Numbered from the stretch's first letter, positions 9,420-22,173 are shown. The stretch is 64,000 bases of DNA from JAIOQJ01 sp963718635 (GCA_963718635.1 OY970367.1:2170001-2234000); one strand, 5' to 3'. Numbers and translations: made by a program. The notes: generated by a model not told the origin, from the sequence alone.

Positions 9420-10076
9420 TCATTGCCGCCGGTCTAGTTCCAGAAACAACGTGTCGGCTGACAATTGGAAACCGGGCAAGAGGCTTCCTCCCTCGACTAC
9501 TTCTGAGCCGCTCCGCATCATATACTCGTCAACCGAGGTATAAACTGCTATCGTTCTTGCAACGGGATTGATGATCCAGACAGATGTGACGCCGGCGGCA
9601 AAATAGTCCTCGCGCTTTCGCTTCATCTCCGCATCGGTATTTCCTTCGCTCAAGATCTCGATAGCCAGATCGGGCGCCAGGGTAGGAATGCGAGCTGTGG
9701 GATACTGACCGTCCGGCATGCGAGCCCACGAGGTGAAAGCCACGTCGGGTATGCGCACGAGCCCCGGAAAAAGTCGAAAGGTGCCTTGCTCACCGGTTAC
9801 AGCGCCGAGATTGCGCGCGAACACGAAATTATACAATAGGGCGATCAGTCGGGAAGCGAGTGTTGATTCGAGCCACGCCATCGCCTTCTCCACCAAAACC
9901 CCATCCACTAGCTCGCAAGCAAGTCCTGTTCGCGCCTCGTATTCCACTAGATCCTGCTCCGTTGCCGTGCCGGGATAAGGCTGCCAACGGATGCGACGCG
10001 TCGGCACATCACCCAAGCGCACAATCAAATCGGCCAGGGTATCGATCCCGACTTTACGGCTTTGCAGCAATGGCAT
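9420..10076 (-). CDS. Uma2 family endonuclease-fold protein
   Basis: About 218 residues of the Uma2 (DUF820) family, with a PD-(D/E)xK nuclease fold. Visible: CELVDGVLVEKAM (N-terminal Glu), LVRIPDVAFTSWARMP (the RxPDVAF catalytic Asp segment), PDLAIEILSEGNTDAEMKRKREDYFAAGV (E-x-L-S-x-x-N) and VWIINPVARTIAVY. The nuclease activity in vivo and the role are not established for this family. It is expanded in cyanobacteria and planctomycetes. ATG 10076 has GAGG upstream. It is distinct in sequence from the three tandem Uma2 genes beside it and lacks their coiled-coil tail. Confidence 0.9.
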   Translation of the reverse strand: MPLLQSRKVGIDTLADLIVRLGDVPTRRIRWQPYPGTATEQDLVEYEARTGLACELVDGVLVEKAMAWLESTLASRLIALLYNFVFARNLGAVTGEQGTFRLFPGLVRIPDVAFTSWARMPDGQYPTARIPTLAPDLAIEILSEGNTDAEMKRKREDYFAAGVTSVWIINPVARTIAVYTSVDEYMMRSGSEVVEGGSLLPGFQLSADTLFLELDRRQ

Positions 10077-10109
10077 CAATTAATCCTCTTAGAGCACGCG
10101 TCCGCTCGT

Positions 10110-10952
10110 CTACAACGACTCCGGTTCGATCCCCAGTTGGCGCAATTGCTCGACCAGCCGGGATTCTCGGGCACTAGCTGTGTCGGCCCGGAGCTTCTCA
10201 TTGTCGGCTCGCTCCTTTTCAGCGTCGGCCCGTTGCCTTTCCGACTCCGCTCGCTGCTTTTCGGCGTTCGCGTGTTGCCTTTCGACGATAGCCATCTGTT
10301 TTTCCTTGTCGGCCCGATCTTGCGCCTGCAGACGGGCTAGGCGCTCTTCTTCGACAAGCCGTTCCTGTTTGTCTCTGTCTTCGGTCAGTTCTTCGAAAGT
10401 CAGGAAGCGGCGATTGTCCGGGCCATAGATGACCAATTCATCGCCGCCCATGTCGAAGCGAATGCCGAGTCGCGGCGAGTGCCAGCCGTTCGGCTCCTCG
10501 ATTGCGACAAGCTTGCCTTCATTACGGATAAAGGCCTCGAGCAGGACGCGGTCGGGGTCATAGATGTAATACTCTTCAACTCCGAATTGCTCGTAAAATT
10601 GCAACTTGCGCAGCATCTCGCCGATGCGGTTGCCCGGCGAGAGAACCTCGAAAACGACTTGTGGAGCGATGCCCTCTTCGCGCCATTGCAGGTACGAGCC
10701 GCGTTCGCCTTTAGGCCGGCCAATGGCCACCATAACGTCCGGCGCCGTCCGTGTTTTCGGATCACCTTCGACGGGATACCAAAGCAGATCGGCGCCGACA
10801 AAGACCTTCGGGTTGTCTTTGAATACGCTGCTGACGCCTCCGTGCACGGTGACGATCCAACGAAACTGTAGCGTATTCTCAGCAATCGGCTCACCATCGC
10901 TTTCGGGATAAACGATCTTCCGGCTCGCCGGTTGAGGAAGCAGTGTGTTCAT
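10110..10952 (-). CDS. Uma2 family protein with coiled-coil tail, tandem copy A
   Basis: About 280 residues. The N-terminal 190 form the Uma2 nuclease-like domain: WYPVEGDPKTRTAPDVMVAI (catalytic Asp), PQVVFEVLSPGNRIGEM (E-x-L-S-P-x-N) and EEYYIYDPDRVLLEAF. The rest is a long charged coiled coil of repeats like AEKQRAESERQRADAEKE, ending LRQLGIEPESL. ATG 10952 (MNTLLPQPASRKI) is chosen; an upstream TTG would add 12 residues that come from the duplicated spacer. It is virtually identical to copies B and C over the nuclease domain, but its tail is longer and of different sequence. This is a sign of recent tandem duplication with divergence confined to the coiled coil. Confidence 0.9.
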   Translation of the reverse strand: MNTLLPQPASRKIVYPESDGEPIAENTLQFRWIVTVHGGVSSVFKDNPKVFVGADLLWYPVEGDPKTRTAPDVMVAIGRPKGERGSYLQWREEGIAPQVVFEVLSPGNRIGEMLRKLQFYEQFGVEEYYIYDPDRVLLEAFIRNEGKLVAIEEPNGWHSPRLGIRFDMGGDELVIYGPDNRRFLTFEELTEDRDKQERLVEEERLARLQAQDRADKEKQMAIVERQHANAEKQRAESERQRADAEKERADNEKLRADTASARESRLVEQLRQLGIEPESL

Positions 10953-11029
10953 AGTCTTTATTTCATCGGAAGAGTATGCAGAAGGCAAGCAAGAAGACCT
11001 GCGGACAAGGATGATCGGCGATAGCGATT

Positions 11030-11788
11030 CTACGACGCCTCCGGTTCGGCGCTGAGTTTGCGCAATTGCTCGATGAGCCGCAGTTCGCGTTCGTTGGCGC
11101 AGTCAGCCCGAAGTTTTTCTTTGTCAGCCCGTTGTTTTTCCTTGTCGGCCCGATCTTGCGCCTGCAGACGGGCTAAACGCTCTTCTTCGACAAGCCGTTC
11201 CTGTTTGTCTCTGTCTTCGGTCAGTTCTTCGAAAGTCAGGAAGCGGCGATTGTCCGGGCCATAGATGACCAATTCATCGCCGCCCATGTCGAAGCGAATG
11301 CCGAGTCGCGGCGAGTGCCAGCCGTTCGGCTCCTCGATTGCGACAAGCTTGCCTTCATTACGAATAAAGGCCTCGAGCAGGACGCGGTCGGGGTCATAGA
11401 TGTAATACTCTTCAACTCCGAATTGCTCGTAAAATTGCAACTTGCGCAGCATCTCGCCGATGCGGTTGCCCGGCGAGAGAACCTCGAAAACGACTTGTGG
11501 AGCGATGCCCTCTTCGCGCCATTGCAGGTACGAGCCGCGTTCGCCTTTAGGCCGGCCAATGGCCACCATAACGTCCGGCGCCGTCCGTGTTTTCGGATCA
11601 CCTTCGACGGGATACCAAAGCAGATCGGCGCCGACAAAGACCTTCGGGTTGTCTTTGAATACGCTGCTGACGCCTCCGTGCACGGTGACGATCCAACGAA
11701 ACTGTAGCGTATTCTCAGCAATCGGCTCACCATCGCTTTCGGGATAAACGATCTTCCGGCTCGCCGGTTGAGGAAGCAGTGTGTTCAT
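11030..11788 (-). CDS. Uma2 family protein with coiled-coil tail, tandem copy B
   Basis: About 252 residues. The nuclease-like domain is the same in protein sequence as copy A, with only a stray synonymous difference (for example at the AAGGCC/ATAAAGG region near 11,360). The coiled coil is short (RADKEKQRADKEKLRAD) and ends IEQLRKLSAEPEAS, shared with copy C, not A. The 836-base step from copy A includes the 77-base spacer, so the unit was copied together with its upstream region. Co-directional with its neighbours; no separate terminator is seen between copies. Confidence 0.9.
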   Translation of the reverse strand: MNTLLPQPASRKIVYPESDGEPIAENTLQFRWIVTVHGGVSSVFKDNPKVFVGADLLWYPVEGDPKTRTAPDVMVAIGRPKGERGSYLQWREEGIAPQVVFEVLSPGNRIGEMLRKLQFYEQFGVEEYYIYDPDRVLLEAFIRNEGKLVAIEEPNGWHSPRLGIRFDMGGDELVIYGPDNRRFLTFEELTEDRDKQERLVEEERLARLQAQDRADKEKQRADKEKLRADCANERELRLIEQLRKLSAEPEAS

Positions 11789-11865
11789 AGTCTTTATTTC
11801 ATCGGAAGAGTATGCAGAAGGCAAGCAAGAAGACCTGCGGACAAGGATGATCGGCGATAGCGATT

Positions 11866-12645
11866 CTACGACGCCTCCGGTTCGGCGCTGAGTTTGCGCA
11901 ATTGCTCGATGAGCCGCAGTTCGCGTTCGTTGGCGCAGTCAGCCCGAAGTTTTTCTTTGTCAGCCCGTTGCTTTTCCAATTCCGCACGTTGTTTTTCCTT
12001 GTCGGCCCGATCTTGCGCCTGCAGACGGGCTAAACGCTCTTCTTCGACAAGCCGTTCCTGTTTGTCTCTGTCTTCGGTCAGTTCTTCGAAAGTCAGGAAG
12101 CGGCGATTGTCCGGGCCATAGATGACCAATTCATCGCCGCCCATGTCGAAGCGAATGCCGAGTCGCGGCGAGTGCCAGCCGTTCGGCTCCTCGATTGCGA
12201 CAAGCTTGCCTTCATTACGAATAAAGGCCTCGAGCAGGACGCGGTCGGGGTCATAGATGTAATACTCTTCAACTCCGAATCGCTCGTAAAATTGCAACTT
12301 GCGCAGCATCTCGCCGATGCGATTGCCCGGCGAGAGAACCTCGAAAACGACTTGTGGAGCAATGCCCTCTTCGCGCCATTGCAGGTACGAGCCGCGTTCG
12401 CCTTTAGGCCGGCCTATGGCCACCATGACATCGGGGGCCATCCGTGTTTTCGGATCACCTTCGACGGGATACCAAAGCAGATCGGCGCCGACAAAGACCT
12501 TCGGGTTGTCTTTGAATACGCTGCTGACGCCTCCGTGCACGGTGACGATCCAACGAAACTGTAGCGTATTCTCAGCAATCGGCTCACCGTCGCTTTCGGG
12601 ATAAACGATCTTCCGGCTCGCCGGTTGAGGAAGCAGTGTGTTCAT
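11866..12645 (-). CDS. Uma2 family protein with coiled-coil tail, tandem copy C
   Basis: About 259 residues, first in the direction of transcription. It differs from copy B by a few substitutions (for example QFYERFG for QFYEQFG and RMAPDV for RTAPDV) and by seven extra coiled-coil residues (RAELEKQ), a 21-base in-frame insertion. The sequence upstream of its ATG (12,645) departs from the shared spacer after about 15 bases, so copy C is probably the original locus with its own promoter. A long upstream extension of the frame to 12,924 overlaps the divergent cytochrome gene and is not credible as coding. Confidence 0.88.
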   Translation of the reverse strand: MNTLLPQPASRKIVYPESDGEPIAENTLQFRWIVTVHGGVSSVFKDNPKVFVGADLLWYPVEGDPKTRMAPDVMVAIGRPKGERGSYLQWREEGIAPQVVFEVLSPGNRIGEMLRKLQFYERFGVEEYYIYDPDRVLLEAFIRNEGKLVAIEEPNGWHSPRLGIRFDMGGDELVIYGPDNRRFLTFEELTEDRDKQERLVEEERLARLQAQDRADKEKQRAELEKQRADKEKLRADCANERELRLIEQLRKLSAEPEAS

Positions 12646-12856
12646 AGTCTTTATTTCATCGAAAGATTCGGTGGAATGCAAGAGCGGTGAGTGTGATTGG
12701 GCGGTGCTCGGTAGCAAGGTATTATGCTTTTCGAATGACCTCGTTAGAGGTGAATAGCTCGCCCTCCCGTCTCCGTTCCACTCTTCGCCGTTGTTCTTCG
12801 CACCCAAACAGCCTAAAATCACTTCATCCCATGACGACTGTCTCTGGATAACTTCC

Positions 12857-16175
<3,319 letters not shown>

Positions 16176-16584
16176 GCTCCCGTCGCGAAGCGAAAAGCAA
16201 ATCTTTCTTCGATGTTTACATGCTCCGGCTGCTTTTAATGCTCGGCAATAAATCACGCAAATTGCCTATCCTGCCACTCGGCCAAATTAAGCGGCATATT
16301 CGTCTTTATCAAGAACCATTTTATTGCACGATAATAACCCCCAAAACTCTCCGGCGGCAAAACACGCAAAATCCTTGCGACCGTGCTTGCGCGTGCTATA
16401 GAGAGGTAGAAATCGCCGACGTTAGCCGCGGCGCGAAGGTTTTGCGCAGCGGAGCGTTTTCATTCCGAAAAGCGGTCGGCTTCAACAAAGTCTGTACGTT
16501 GCGGCAATAAAACATTACCGCCCGCAGGCTGGTATGTGATGGCACTCGCTGTTTGCAATTGATTTTTGAATGAGGGCCGGAGAA
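16176..16584. other. Gap holding a half-copy of the GTTAGCCGCG repeat
   Basis: About 410 bases without a supported gene. One arm of the hairpin family (GTTAGCCGCGGCGCGAAGG, then GCGCAGCGGAGCG) lies at 16,421-16,457 with no matching right arm. No other feature seen. Confidence 0.5.
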
Positions 16585-17793
16585 ATGGCGACGCCGACTA
16601 CCGTATCGGACTATCTCAATTTGCTTGAGAAAAGCGAGTTGCTGGAAAAGAGCCGAATCGGCGCGTTTGTAGATAAGTGTCTGGGAGCGGGTGTCGCCTT
16701 AACATCGCCTCGTGACTGCGCGACGGCTCTTATCCGCGAAGGTTCGCTGACAATCTTTCAGGCCAAATTGCTGTTGGCAGGCAAATGGAAGAATTTCTTT
16801 CTTGGCGGGAAATATAAAGTTCTCGATCATCTCGGCGCCGGCGGCATGGGAACGGTCTTCCTTTGCGAACATCGACATATGCGCCGGCGGGTTGCAGTCA
16901 AGATCCTTCCGCCAGATCGTAATCAAACAAACGGCAGCCTCGAGCGCTTCGTTCGTGAAGCCCAGGCAGTCGCAAGGCTCGATCATCCGAACATCGTTCG
17001 GGCTCACGATATCGACTGCGATTCCGGCGTTTACTTCTTTGTCATGGAATACGTTGATGGCGTCAGCTTGCAGCATTTGGTTGATTCGCGTGGCCCTCTG
17101 GGAGTACGCCGGGCGGTCAATTACGTCTGCCAAGCGGCGGCAGGTCTGCAGCATGCGTGCGATTCGCAGCTGGTTCACCGCGACATTAAGCCAACGAATC
17201 TATTGCTCGATCGATTGGGAATGATCAAGATTCTCGACCTTGGCCTTGCCCGTTTTTCGAAGAGCGATGACCAGTTGACGAAGTTGCTCAATTCCAAAAC
17301 TGTGCTCGGTACGGCCGACTATCTGGCGCCCGAACAAGCCCGCGATTCAGCCGTCGATATTCGCGCGGACATCTATAGTCTGGGTGCTCTCTTTTATTTC
17401 CTATTGCTCGGCAAGCCGCTTTTTGAAAACGGCAACATCGCTCAGAAATTGATCGCCCATCAAACGAAGATTCCGCCTCTGGTTTCGGCTTTCCGGGGCG
17501 ATGTGCCGATCGGCGTTTCCGGAATCATTTCGATGATGCTGGCAAAGGATCCCGCCAAGAGGCCTCAGACTCCCACGGACGTAATTATGAAGTTGAAACC
17601 TTGGCTGGAGGAAGTGCCGCCGCCCATGCCGGAAGAATTGCCGGAACATCGCTACTCGCCCCATCGCGACTTGGACACGCTTTCAAAACTCTCAACGATA
17701 TCGACGATGTCATCCGCGATGCGTTCAAAAATCATGCAGTCGGCCGCTGCCGCTGCGACGCAATCCACCGCTACGATGGCCGCTCACGTTTAG
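16585..17793 (+). CDS. Ser/Thr protein kinase (Hanks type)
   Basis: A 402-residue cytosolic kinase. Residues 1-75 form a helical N-terminal module (TTVSDYLNLLEKSELL...IFQAKLLLAGKW) common in front of Gemmataceae kinases. The kinase domain runs from about 76 to 345. It has the Gly-rich loop GAGGMGTV, the Lys in VAVKIL (residue 106), the catalytic HRDIKPTN (198-205), DLGLARF with DLG in place of DFG, and YLAPEQA. All residues needed for activity are present. A Pro/Ser-rich tail (VPPPMPEELPEH...SSAMRSKIMQS) has no transmembrane segment, unusual next to PknB-like kinases with sensor domains. ATG 16,585 has GGAG upstream; a start at 16,570 is possible. A perfect 39-bp hairpin follows the stop. Confidence 0.93.
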   Translation: MATPTTVSDYLNLLEKSELLEKSRIGAFVDKCLGAGVALTSPRDCATALIREGSLTIFQAKLLLAGKWKNFFLGGKYKVLDHLGAGGMGTVFLCEHRHMRRRVAVKILPPDRNQTNGSLERFVREAQAVARLDHPNIVRAHDIDCDSGVYFFVMEYVDGVSLQHLVDSRGPLGVRRAVNYVCQAAAGLQHACDSQLVHRDIKPTNLLLDRLGMIKILDLGLARFSKSDDQLTKLLNSKTVLGTADYLAPEQARDSAVDIRADIYSLGALFYFLLLGKPLFENGNIAQKLIAHQTKIPPLVSAFRGDVPIGVSGIISMMLAKDPAKRPQTPTDVIMKLKPWLEEVPPPMPEELPEHRYSPHRDLDTLSKLSTISTMSSAMRSKIMQSAAAAATQSTATMAAHV

Positions 17794-17821
17794 CGGGTGA
17801 AGTGCAGTTTTTTGAATGCTT

Positions 17822-17908
17822 GTTAGCCGCGACGCGAAGGCTTTGCGCAGCGGAGCGCTTTCGGCAGGCAAGCGCTCCGCTGCGCAAAGCCTTCGCGTCG
17901 CGGCTAAC
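17822..17908. repeat. GTTAGCCGCGACG hairpin repeat, perfect copy
   Basis: Two perfectly complementary 39-base arms (17,822-17,860 and 17,870-17,908) flank a 9-base loop (TCGGCAGGC). It lies between the convergent kinase and DUF1802 genes, so it could end transcription from both sides, though it has no T-run. Confidence 0.92.
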
Positions 17909-17954
17909 GGCGGCATAGTGGTAAAAAGTTCACGCCAAGTGCCTTACTCACGCT

Positions 17955-18527
17955 TTATGCAAAAGCACGTGGATGCAGCGCACCGAATAACTCTTCCAAA
18001 AAATCCGCATAAGTGCGATCTGTCATCACAGGTTCTGCTTCAGCCCCTTCTAAACCTTCTGGCAATTCTACCCAGGTTTTGCAGCCTTCATATTCAGCTT
18101 GAACTGCTACATCCAACGGCACGGGTAGCCGATAGACGCGCGCTGCCAAGGCAAACAGGCCCGGCTCTCGATACTCAAAGCGCTTCTTCACGGTTTCGAG
18201 CGACCATAGGTGTAACTGGTCTAAACTCAAAGCTAAATCGAGTCGCTCGATAAAGAAGGCGCCGGTGACCTGGACGAAGTGCGACAATCGCAGAGTCCCA
18301 GCCCGCGGGCTATCGCGCTGGGCCGTTTCGAGCAACGGTAAGGCCACCGGTTTGATGCCTTGTCGCTGCTGGTGCACATAGGTGGGATAGAGCCAAAATC
18401 GCGGATGCTCTGGACGAAAGACACCCCCTTCTTCGGCGATGCCGCCTTTGCGAAGAATCAGCGCCTGGCGCCCTTCAGCCAACGCTCGGCAAATGACCGC
18501 CCACTCTTTGAACGCAAAACGAATCAT
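17955..18527 (-). CDS. DUF1802 family protein
   Basis: A 190-residue protein with the DUF1802 pattern: FKEWAVICRALAEGRQALIL at the start, RKGGIAEEGGVF and PEHPRFWLYPTYVHQQ, then an all-alpha/beta second half ending LEELFGALHPRA. The N-terminal part is conserved in cyanobacteria, Deinococcus and planctomycetes. The charged K-W-R-K and H-x-R-F-W-L-Y-P pattern suggests a binding pocket, but no activity is known for the family. No signal peptide. The stop is 46 bases from the hairpin at 17,822; the start lies 13 bases from the polX stop, so both may be one transcript. Confidence 0.85.
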   Translation of the reverse strand: MIRFAFKEWAVICRALAEGRQALILRKGGIAEEGGVFRPEHPRFWLYPTYVHQQRQGIKPVALPLLETAQRDSPRAGTLRLSHFVQVTGAFFIERLDLALSLDQLHLWSLETVKKRFEYREPGLFALAARVYRLPVPLDVAVQAEYEGCKTWVELPEGLEGAEAEPVMTDRTYADFLEELFGALHPRAFA

Positions 18528-18540
18528 CGACAGGTCCCTA

Positions 18541-20304
18541 CTATTGTGAATTCTTCATTTGGTTGTTGGCCTTGCGCCGCTGCAGTTCGGCGACGACATC
18601 ATTCAGGCCTCGAGTGTTAAAAACGTCGGCTTTCTCCAGCCAGCCACGTCGTGCTTCATTGACGCCAAACGTGTAAAGCGCCAACTCGGCCGTCGAGTGG
18701 GCATCGGGATTGATTACGAGAGGAATTCCGAGCACTTTAGCCTTCTTGCAATAACGCCAATCGAGATCGAGCCGAGTCGGTTGCGCGTTGATTTCAATCA
18801 TCTTGCCATGCTTAGCCGCCGCCTGCAGCACTGCATCGAGGTCAATTTTATAGGCATCGCGCCGCAGCAACAGGCGACCGGTCGCATGGCCGAGCATGGT
18901 TAGCGCGGGATGAGATAGAGCTTTGCAAATGCGCACGGTCATGGCTTCAGCGCTCATGCCGAACAAGGTATGAATGCTGCCGACCACATATTCGAACCCT
19001 TGCAGAAACTCGTCGTCGTAATCGAGCGAGCCATCTTCGAGTATGTCGCACTCTATTCCCTTGAAGATTCGTAGTCCCGAAAGTTTCGCATTCAACCGAT
19101 CGATCGCCCGCCATTGATCGCGGACGCGCTCGGGAGTGAGCCCGTTGGCGATCTTCAACGATTGCGAATGATCGGCGAGGCCCAGATATTCGAAGCCCAG
19201 TATCTTCGCGGCCTGCGCCATTTCCTCGAGCGTGGCAGCGCCGTCGCTTGCCGTCGTATGGTTGTGAAACACGCCGCGGATGTCGCTTGCTTCAAGCAGT
19301 TTAGGTAAGCGGTGTGCATGAGCGGCTTCAATCTCGCCCGTGTCTTCGCGGAGCTCAGGCGGTGTCCAATCGAGGTCCAGGGCGCGATAGATCGCTTCTT
19401 CGTCCTTACATTTCACCGGGCCTTTTTTGCCGCTCAACGCATATTCATTCAGCGAAAGACCTCGTTCAATGGCCCGAGAGCGCATGCGGATATTGTGTTC
19501 TTTACTTCCCGTGAAATAGTTCACCGCGAAGGGAAAGGCCTCATCGGCTACCACACGCAAGTCGGCATTGAGGGTGATCTTTTCGCCGCCCAGAGATAGG
19601 GTGGCAACGATACTCGCTTTGGTGTCGCCGCGACCAACGACTTGCAACACTTCAGGCAGGGCGACAAACGCATCCATGATCGGCGTCGGATCTTTTGCAC
19701 TGATAACGATGTCGATATCCTTGGCGCTCTCGCGCCGCCGTCGCAGCGACCCGCAAAGTTCCGCGCGAATCACGCCAGGCAGCGCTTGCAAGCGATGCAG
19801 CAAGATCATCCCCAGCGGCAGTGCCTGATCGAGGCGAACGCGTTGACCGACGGTGCTGAGGAAAGAAATTCCTTCAAGGATCTTGGCCTGCGTCTTGGCG
19901 CCGAAACCTTTGAGTTTAGCGACTCGGCCATCACGACACGCGGCTTCGAGGCCAGCGACATCGACCAGTTGCAACGTGTCGTGCAGCGTCTTTACTTTCT
20001 TCGGTCCAAGGCCCGGTATGCGGAGCATTTCGCGCAGGCCGATCGGCACTTGTTGCTTCAGTTCATTCAGGAATCGAATCTCACCGGACGCCAGTAGCTC
20101 GGTGATCTTATCCACCATGGTGGCGCCGAGGCCGCGAACCTGGCCAAGGGTATTGGAAGCGATCGCTATTTTAAGATCACCATCGATTTGTTGAACAGCC
20201 CGCGCCGCGTTGTGGTAGGCATTGCAACGAAAGGCGTTTTCGCCTTTTAGTTCGAGCAGCAGGCCGATTTCGTCGAGCGCGGCTGCGACATCGTCTTTAG
20301 TCAT
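18541..20304 (-). CDS. polX: DNA polymerase X with PHP exonuclease domain
   Basis: A 587-residue repair polymerase. The N-terminal 8-kDa-like and HhH region has TLGQVRGLGATMVDKI and LRIPGLGPKKVKTLHD. The palm domain has ELCGSLRRRRESAKDIDIVI with the metal-binding D-x-D (DID). The C-terminal PHP phosphoesterase starts FHNHTTASDGAATLEEM. It includes YLGLADHSQSLKIANG, FKGIECDILEDGSLDY and VGSIHTLF, and ends with INPDAHSTAELALY, carrying the His and Asp metal ligands. The length matches bacterial PolX (570-590). It fills short gaps and has 3'-5' exonuclease activity in base-excision repair. The small gap to DUF1802 suggests co-transcription. Confidence 0.96.
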   Translation of the reverse strand: MTKDDVAAALDEIGLLLELKGENAFRCNAYHNAARAVQQIDGDLKIAIASNTLGQVRGLGATMVDKITELLASGEIRFLNELKQQVPIGLREMLRIPGLGPKKVKTLHDTLQLVDVAGLEAACRDGRVAKLKGFGAKTQAKILEGISFLSTVGQRVRLDQALPLGMILLHRLQALPGVIRAELCGSLRRRRESAKDIDIVISAKDPTPIMDAFVALPEVLQVVGRGDTKASIVATLSLGGEKITLNADLRVVADEAFPFAVNYFTGSKEHNIRMRSRAIERGLSLNEYALSGKKGPVKCKDEEAIYRALDLDWTPPELREDTGEIEAAHAHRLPKLLEASDIRGVFHNHTTASDGAATLEEMAQAAKILGFEYLGLADHSQSLKIANGLTPERVRDQWRAIDRLNAKLSGLRIFKGIECDILEDGSLDYDDEFLQGFEYVVGSIHTLFGMSAEAMTVRICKALSHPALTMLGHATGRLLLRRDAYKIDLDAVLQAAAKHGKMIEINAQPTRLDLDWRYCKKAKVLGIPLVINPDAHSTAELALYTFGVNEARRGWLEKADVFNTRGLNDVVAELQRRKANNQMKNSQ

Positions 20305-20391
20305 GATGGGATTATTCTAGCAAACGAAATGCTTAAAAAGAGTGAAGCCGCAATGCGTATGCATCGTGGCTTCACTCGTTGTCTTTATCGA

Positions 20392-21466
20392 CTACGCAGC
20401 CAACTGCTCTTCTTCGGAAACGACTTGAGGGTGGAGCATCACTTCGAGCGCATTGACCATACGATCGGGACCTCGGCCATCGATCAGGTAGCGGGCACAG
20501 CGCGACATGCCGACCCGTTCGAGCTGGTCGCTAAGCAGGTTATGGATCGAATCGCGCAACGTCCCATTGCTCACTTGGCTCGCTTCGCCAAGGTACAAGG
20601 CAGCGCCTTCTTCTTCCAGAATTTTCGCATTGGGAACATGCCGGGCATTCTGTGTTAACACGAATTGCGGCACACCCACGCAGGCCATCTCGAGCGACCA
20701 GCCATCACCCCCCGTCAAGGCGAAGTGCGCAGGCGCGGTAGCGCGTCCCCAATTCTGAGGGTTCTGTCAACACTTCGAGCCTGTCTTTGTATTGCTCCGC
20801 AAGGTCGCGCAGTTCCTGGATCTGGTGATGCTGGCTACGCACCGCCACCGAAATCTTATCAACGCGCGAAGCAGCCAATAGCTCTTGGGTGCGGATCAGC
20901 GATTGGCCAGCGAAGTCGTCATCGCCCAAGGCGATGATCGCACGGAAAGGCGGTTGCGGATCGATCGGCCGAATCGGTCGTTGCCGGCGAAAGACCGGGC
21001 GAACGATCGCATCGCGCCGGCCGAGACAGAGCTGAGTGCCGCGATCCCAATCGTACGATTTTAGGTCAGGCCCGAGCAGGGTGTTAAAAACGAGTTTGCA
21101 CGAGAAGTGCGCAGAGGCTTCGCTGTCAATCACCGCGACCAGGGCGCCTGCCGAAGCGAGTTCGCGGATATATTCGGTCGAGATATTCTGCCCAGCGACG
21201 ATGACAGCCGCGGCGCCGGTTCGGCGCACTTGGCGAATCGTGGCGTTGCAGTCTTCAGGTGTGCCGATGACGTGCTCGGCGGCGAGGTATTCATTGCCGC
21301 CGCGGGCGACCTGGGAGAGTAAGGGAAACGGTTCATAGCTGCCCATGAAGTAGGCGGCTCGACGGCGGCGCTGCAAGGCGGCCGCGTAGGTCATGCACTG
21401 GTAAAGAGCCTCCCAGCCGGAGGTGCGATTGCCTTCGCAACGAAACAAAACGGGGGAACGATCCAT
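20392..21466 (-). CDS. PseG/SpsG-like UDP-sugar hydrolase or glycosyltransferase, frameshifted
   Basis: GT-B-like protein of about 355 residues. The start MDRSPVLFRCEGNRTSGWEA at 21,466 has the basic R-x-E-G-N-x-x-G-W loop of PseG/SpsG relatives, where nucleotide-sugar hydrolases bind their substrate. The N-terminal domain ends around FNTLLGPDLKSY. The second half has AIIALGDDDFAGQSLIRTQ-type strands. The conserved GGDGWSLEMACVGVPQFVLT is in the next frame, with a shift at about 20,725. The C-terminal helix reads NAKILEEEGAALYLGE. PseG removes UDP in pseudaminic acid synthesis, and planctomycete relatives sit in surface-sugar loci. Here no other sugar gene is adjacent, so the substrate is unknown. 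Confidence 0.7.
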
Positions 21467-21908
21467 GTATGACTGCCCTTTACGGGAGGATGAGAAGGAC
21501 CGATCGCCGCGCGCACCGGGAGCGCAATGACACCCGAAAACGCCGGGGGAGGCGTCCGCACACAGCAATCGCGTAAGTTCAGGAGGTGAAGCGACAGACG
21601 CCTGGGGCAACGAACGTCGCAAAGGGGATCATGCAGATAGGCCGGCCTGAGCAAAGCTCATGAAGCCGGGTTGGCTGACGAATCCATTCTTAAACACCTC
21701 TTCTCGAACGAAGCCATCTTGGCTTCGGTTGTCGATGGTTCCGGCCATCGACGGGCGAATCTTAATCCACAATCGCTTTTTCAGGAAAGGTCAAATTTTG
21801 GCCGAATAAGATGGGGTATTTTGATGTGAATCTACAGAAGAGCCTAGCCGCTTAAGCTGCCGTGTTAAACGGAGGTCGCACGGCGACGTTGGCGCGCAGT
21901 ACGCCTTC

Positions 21909-21983
21909 GTAGCGGAAGTCGTCAGACTTCCGGAGCCGCCTCCAGTTCTACGCGCCTCTCGGAAGTCTAACGACTTCCGCTAC
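21909..21983. repeat. GGAAGTCGTTAGACTTCC palindrome pair
   Basis: Two palindromes, AGCGGAAGTCGTCAGACTTCC (21,911-21,931 region) and GGAAGTCTAACGACTTCC (21,961-21,978), face each other, with GTAG/CTAC flanks. The same family fills 57,178-57,420. It lies in a 550-base gap between the PseG-like gene and parB, which holds no gene. Confidence 0.8.
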
Positions 21984-22142
21984 GGGACGCCTGCATAGCG
22001 GAAGCCAAAGCGCGTAGTAACTCACCCATTCGGTTTCCCTCTTGACCGCTTAACGCGATGCCGGTCTAAGAGCCCGCGTGTGGGAAACCCCTCCGGACGG
22101 GGAAGGGATGCCAGTCGGGATGACTCGACCGATCCGGATGAC

Positions 22143-22158
22143 CGTTCCACGTGGAACG
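22143..22158. promoter_or_regulatory. parS-like ParB binding site
   Basis: The 16-base perfect palindrome CGTTCCACGTGGAACG closely matches the bacterial parS consensus core GTTTCACGTGAAAC, differing by one symmetric pair. It lies 15 bases before the parB start, where parS sites often occur. Confidence 0.8.
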
Positions 22159-22173
22159 TTGGGAAGGGGCACG

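Larger units (their letters stand above)
10110..12660. repeat. Tandem triplication of an 836/857-base unit
   Basis: Three copies of the Uma2 gene plus spacer. The starts are 836 (A to B) and 857 (B to C) bases apart; the difference is the 21-base coiled-coil insertion. The spacers 10,953-11,029 and 11,789-11,865 look identical. Divergence clusters in the 3' coiled-coil part. Confidence 0.9.
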
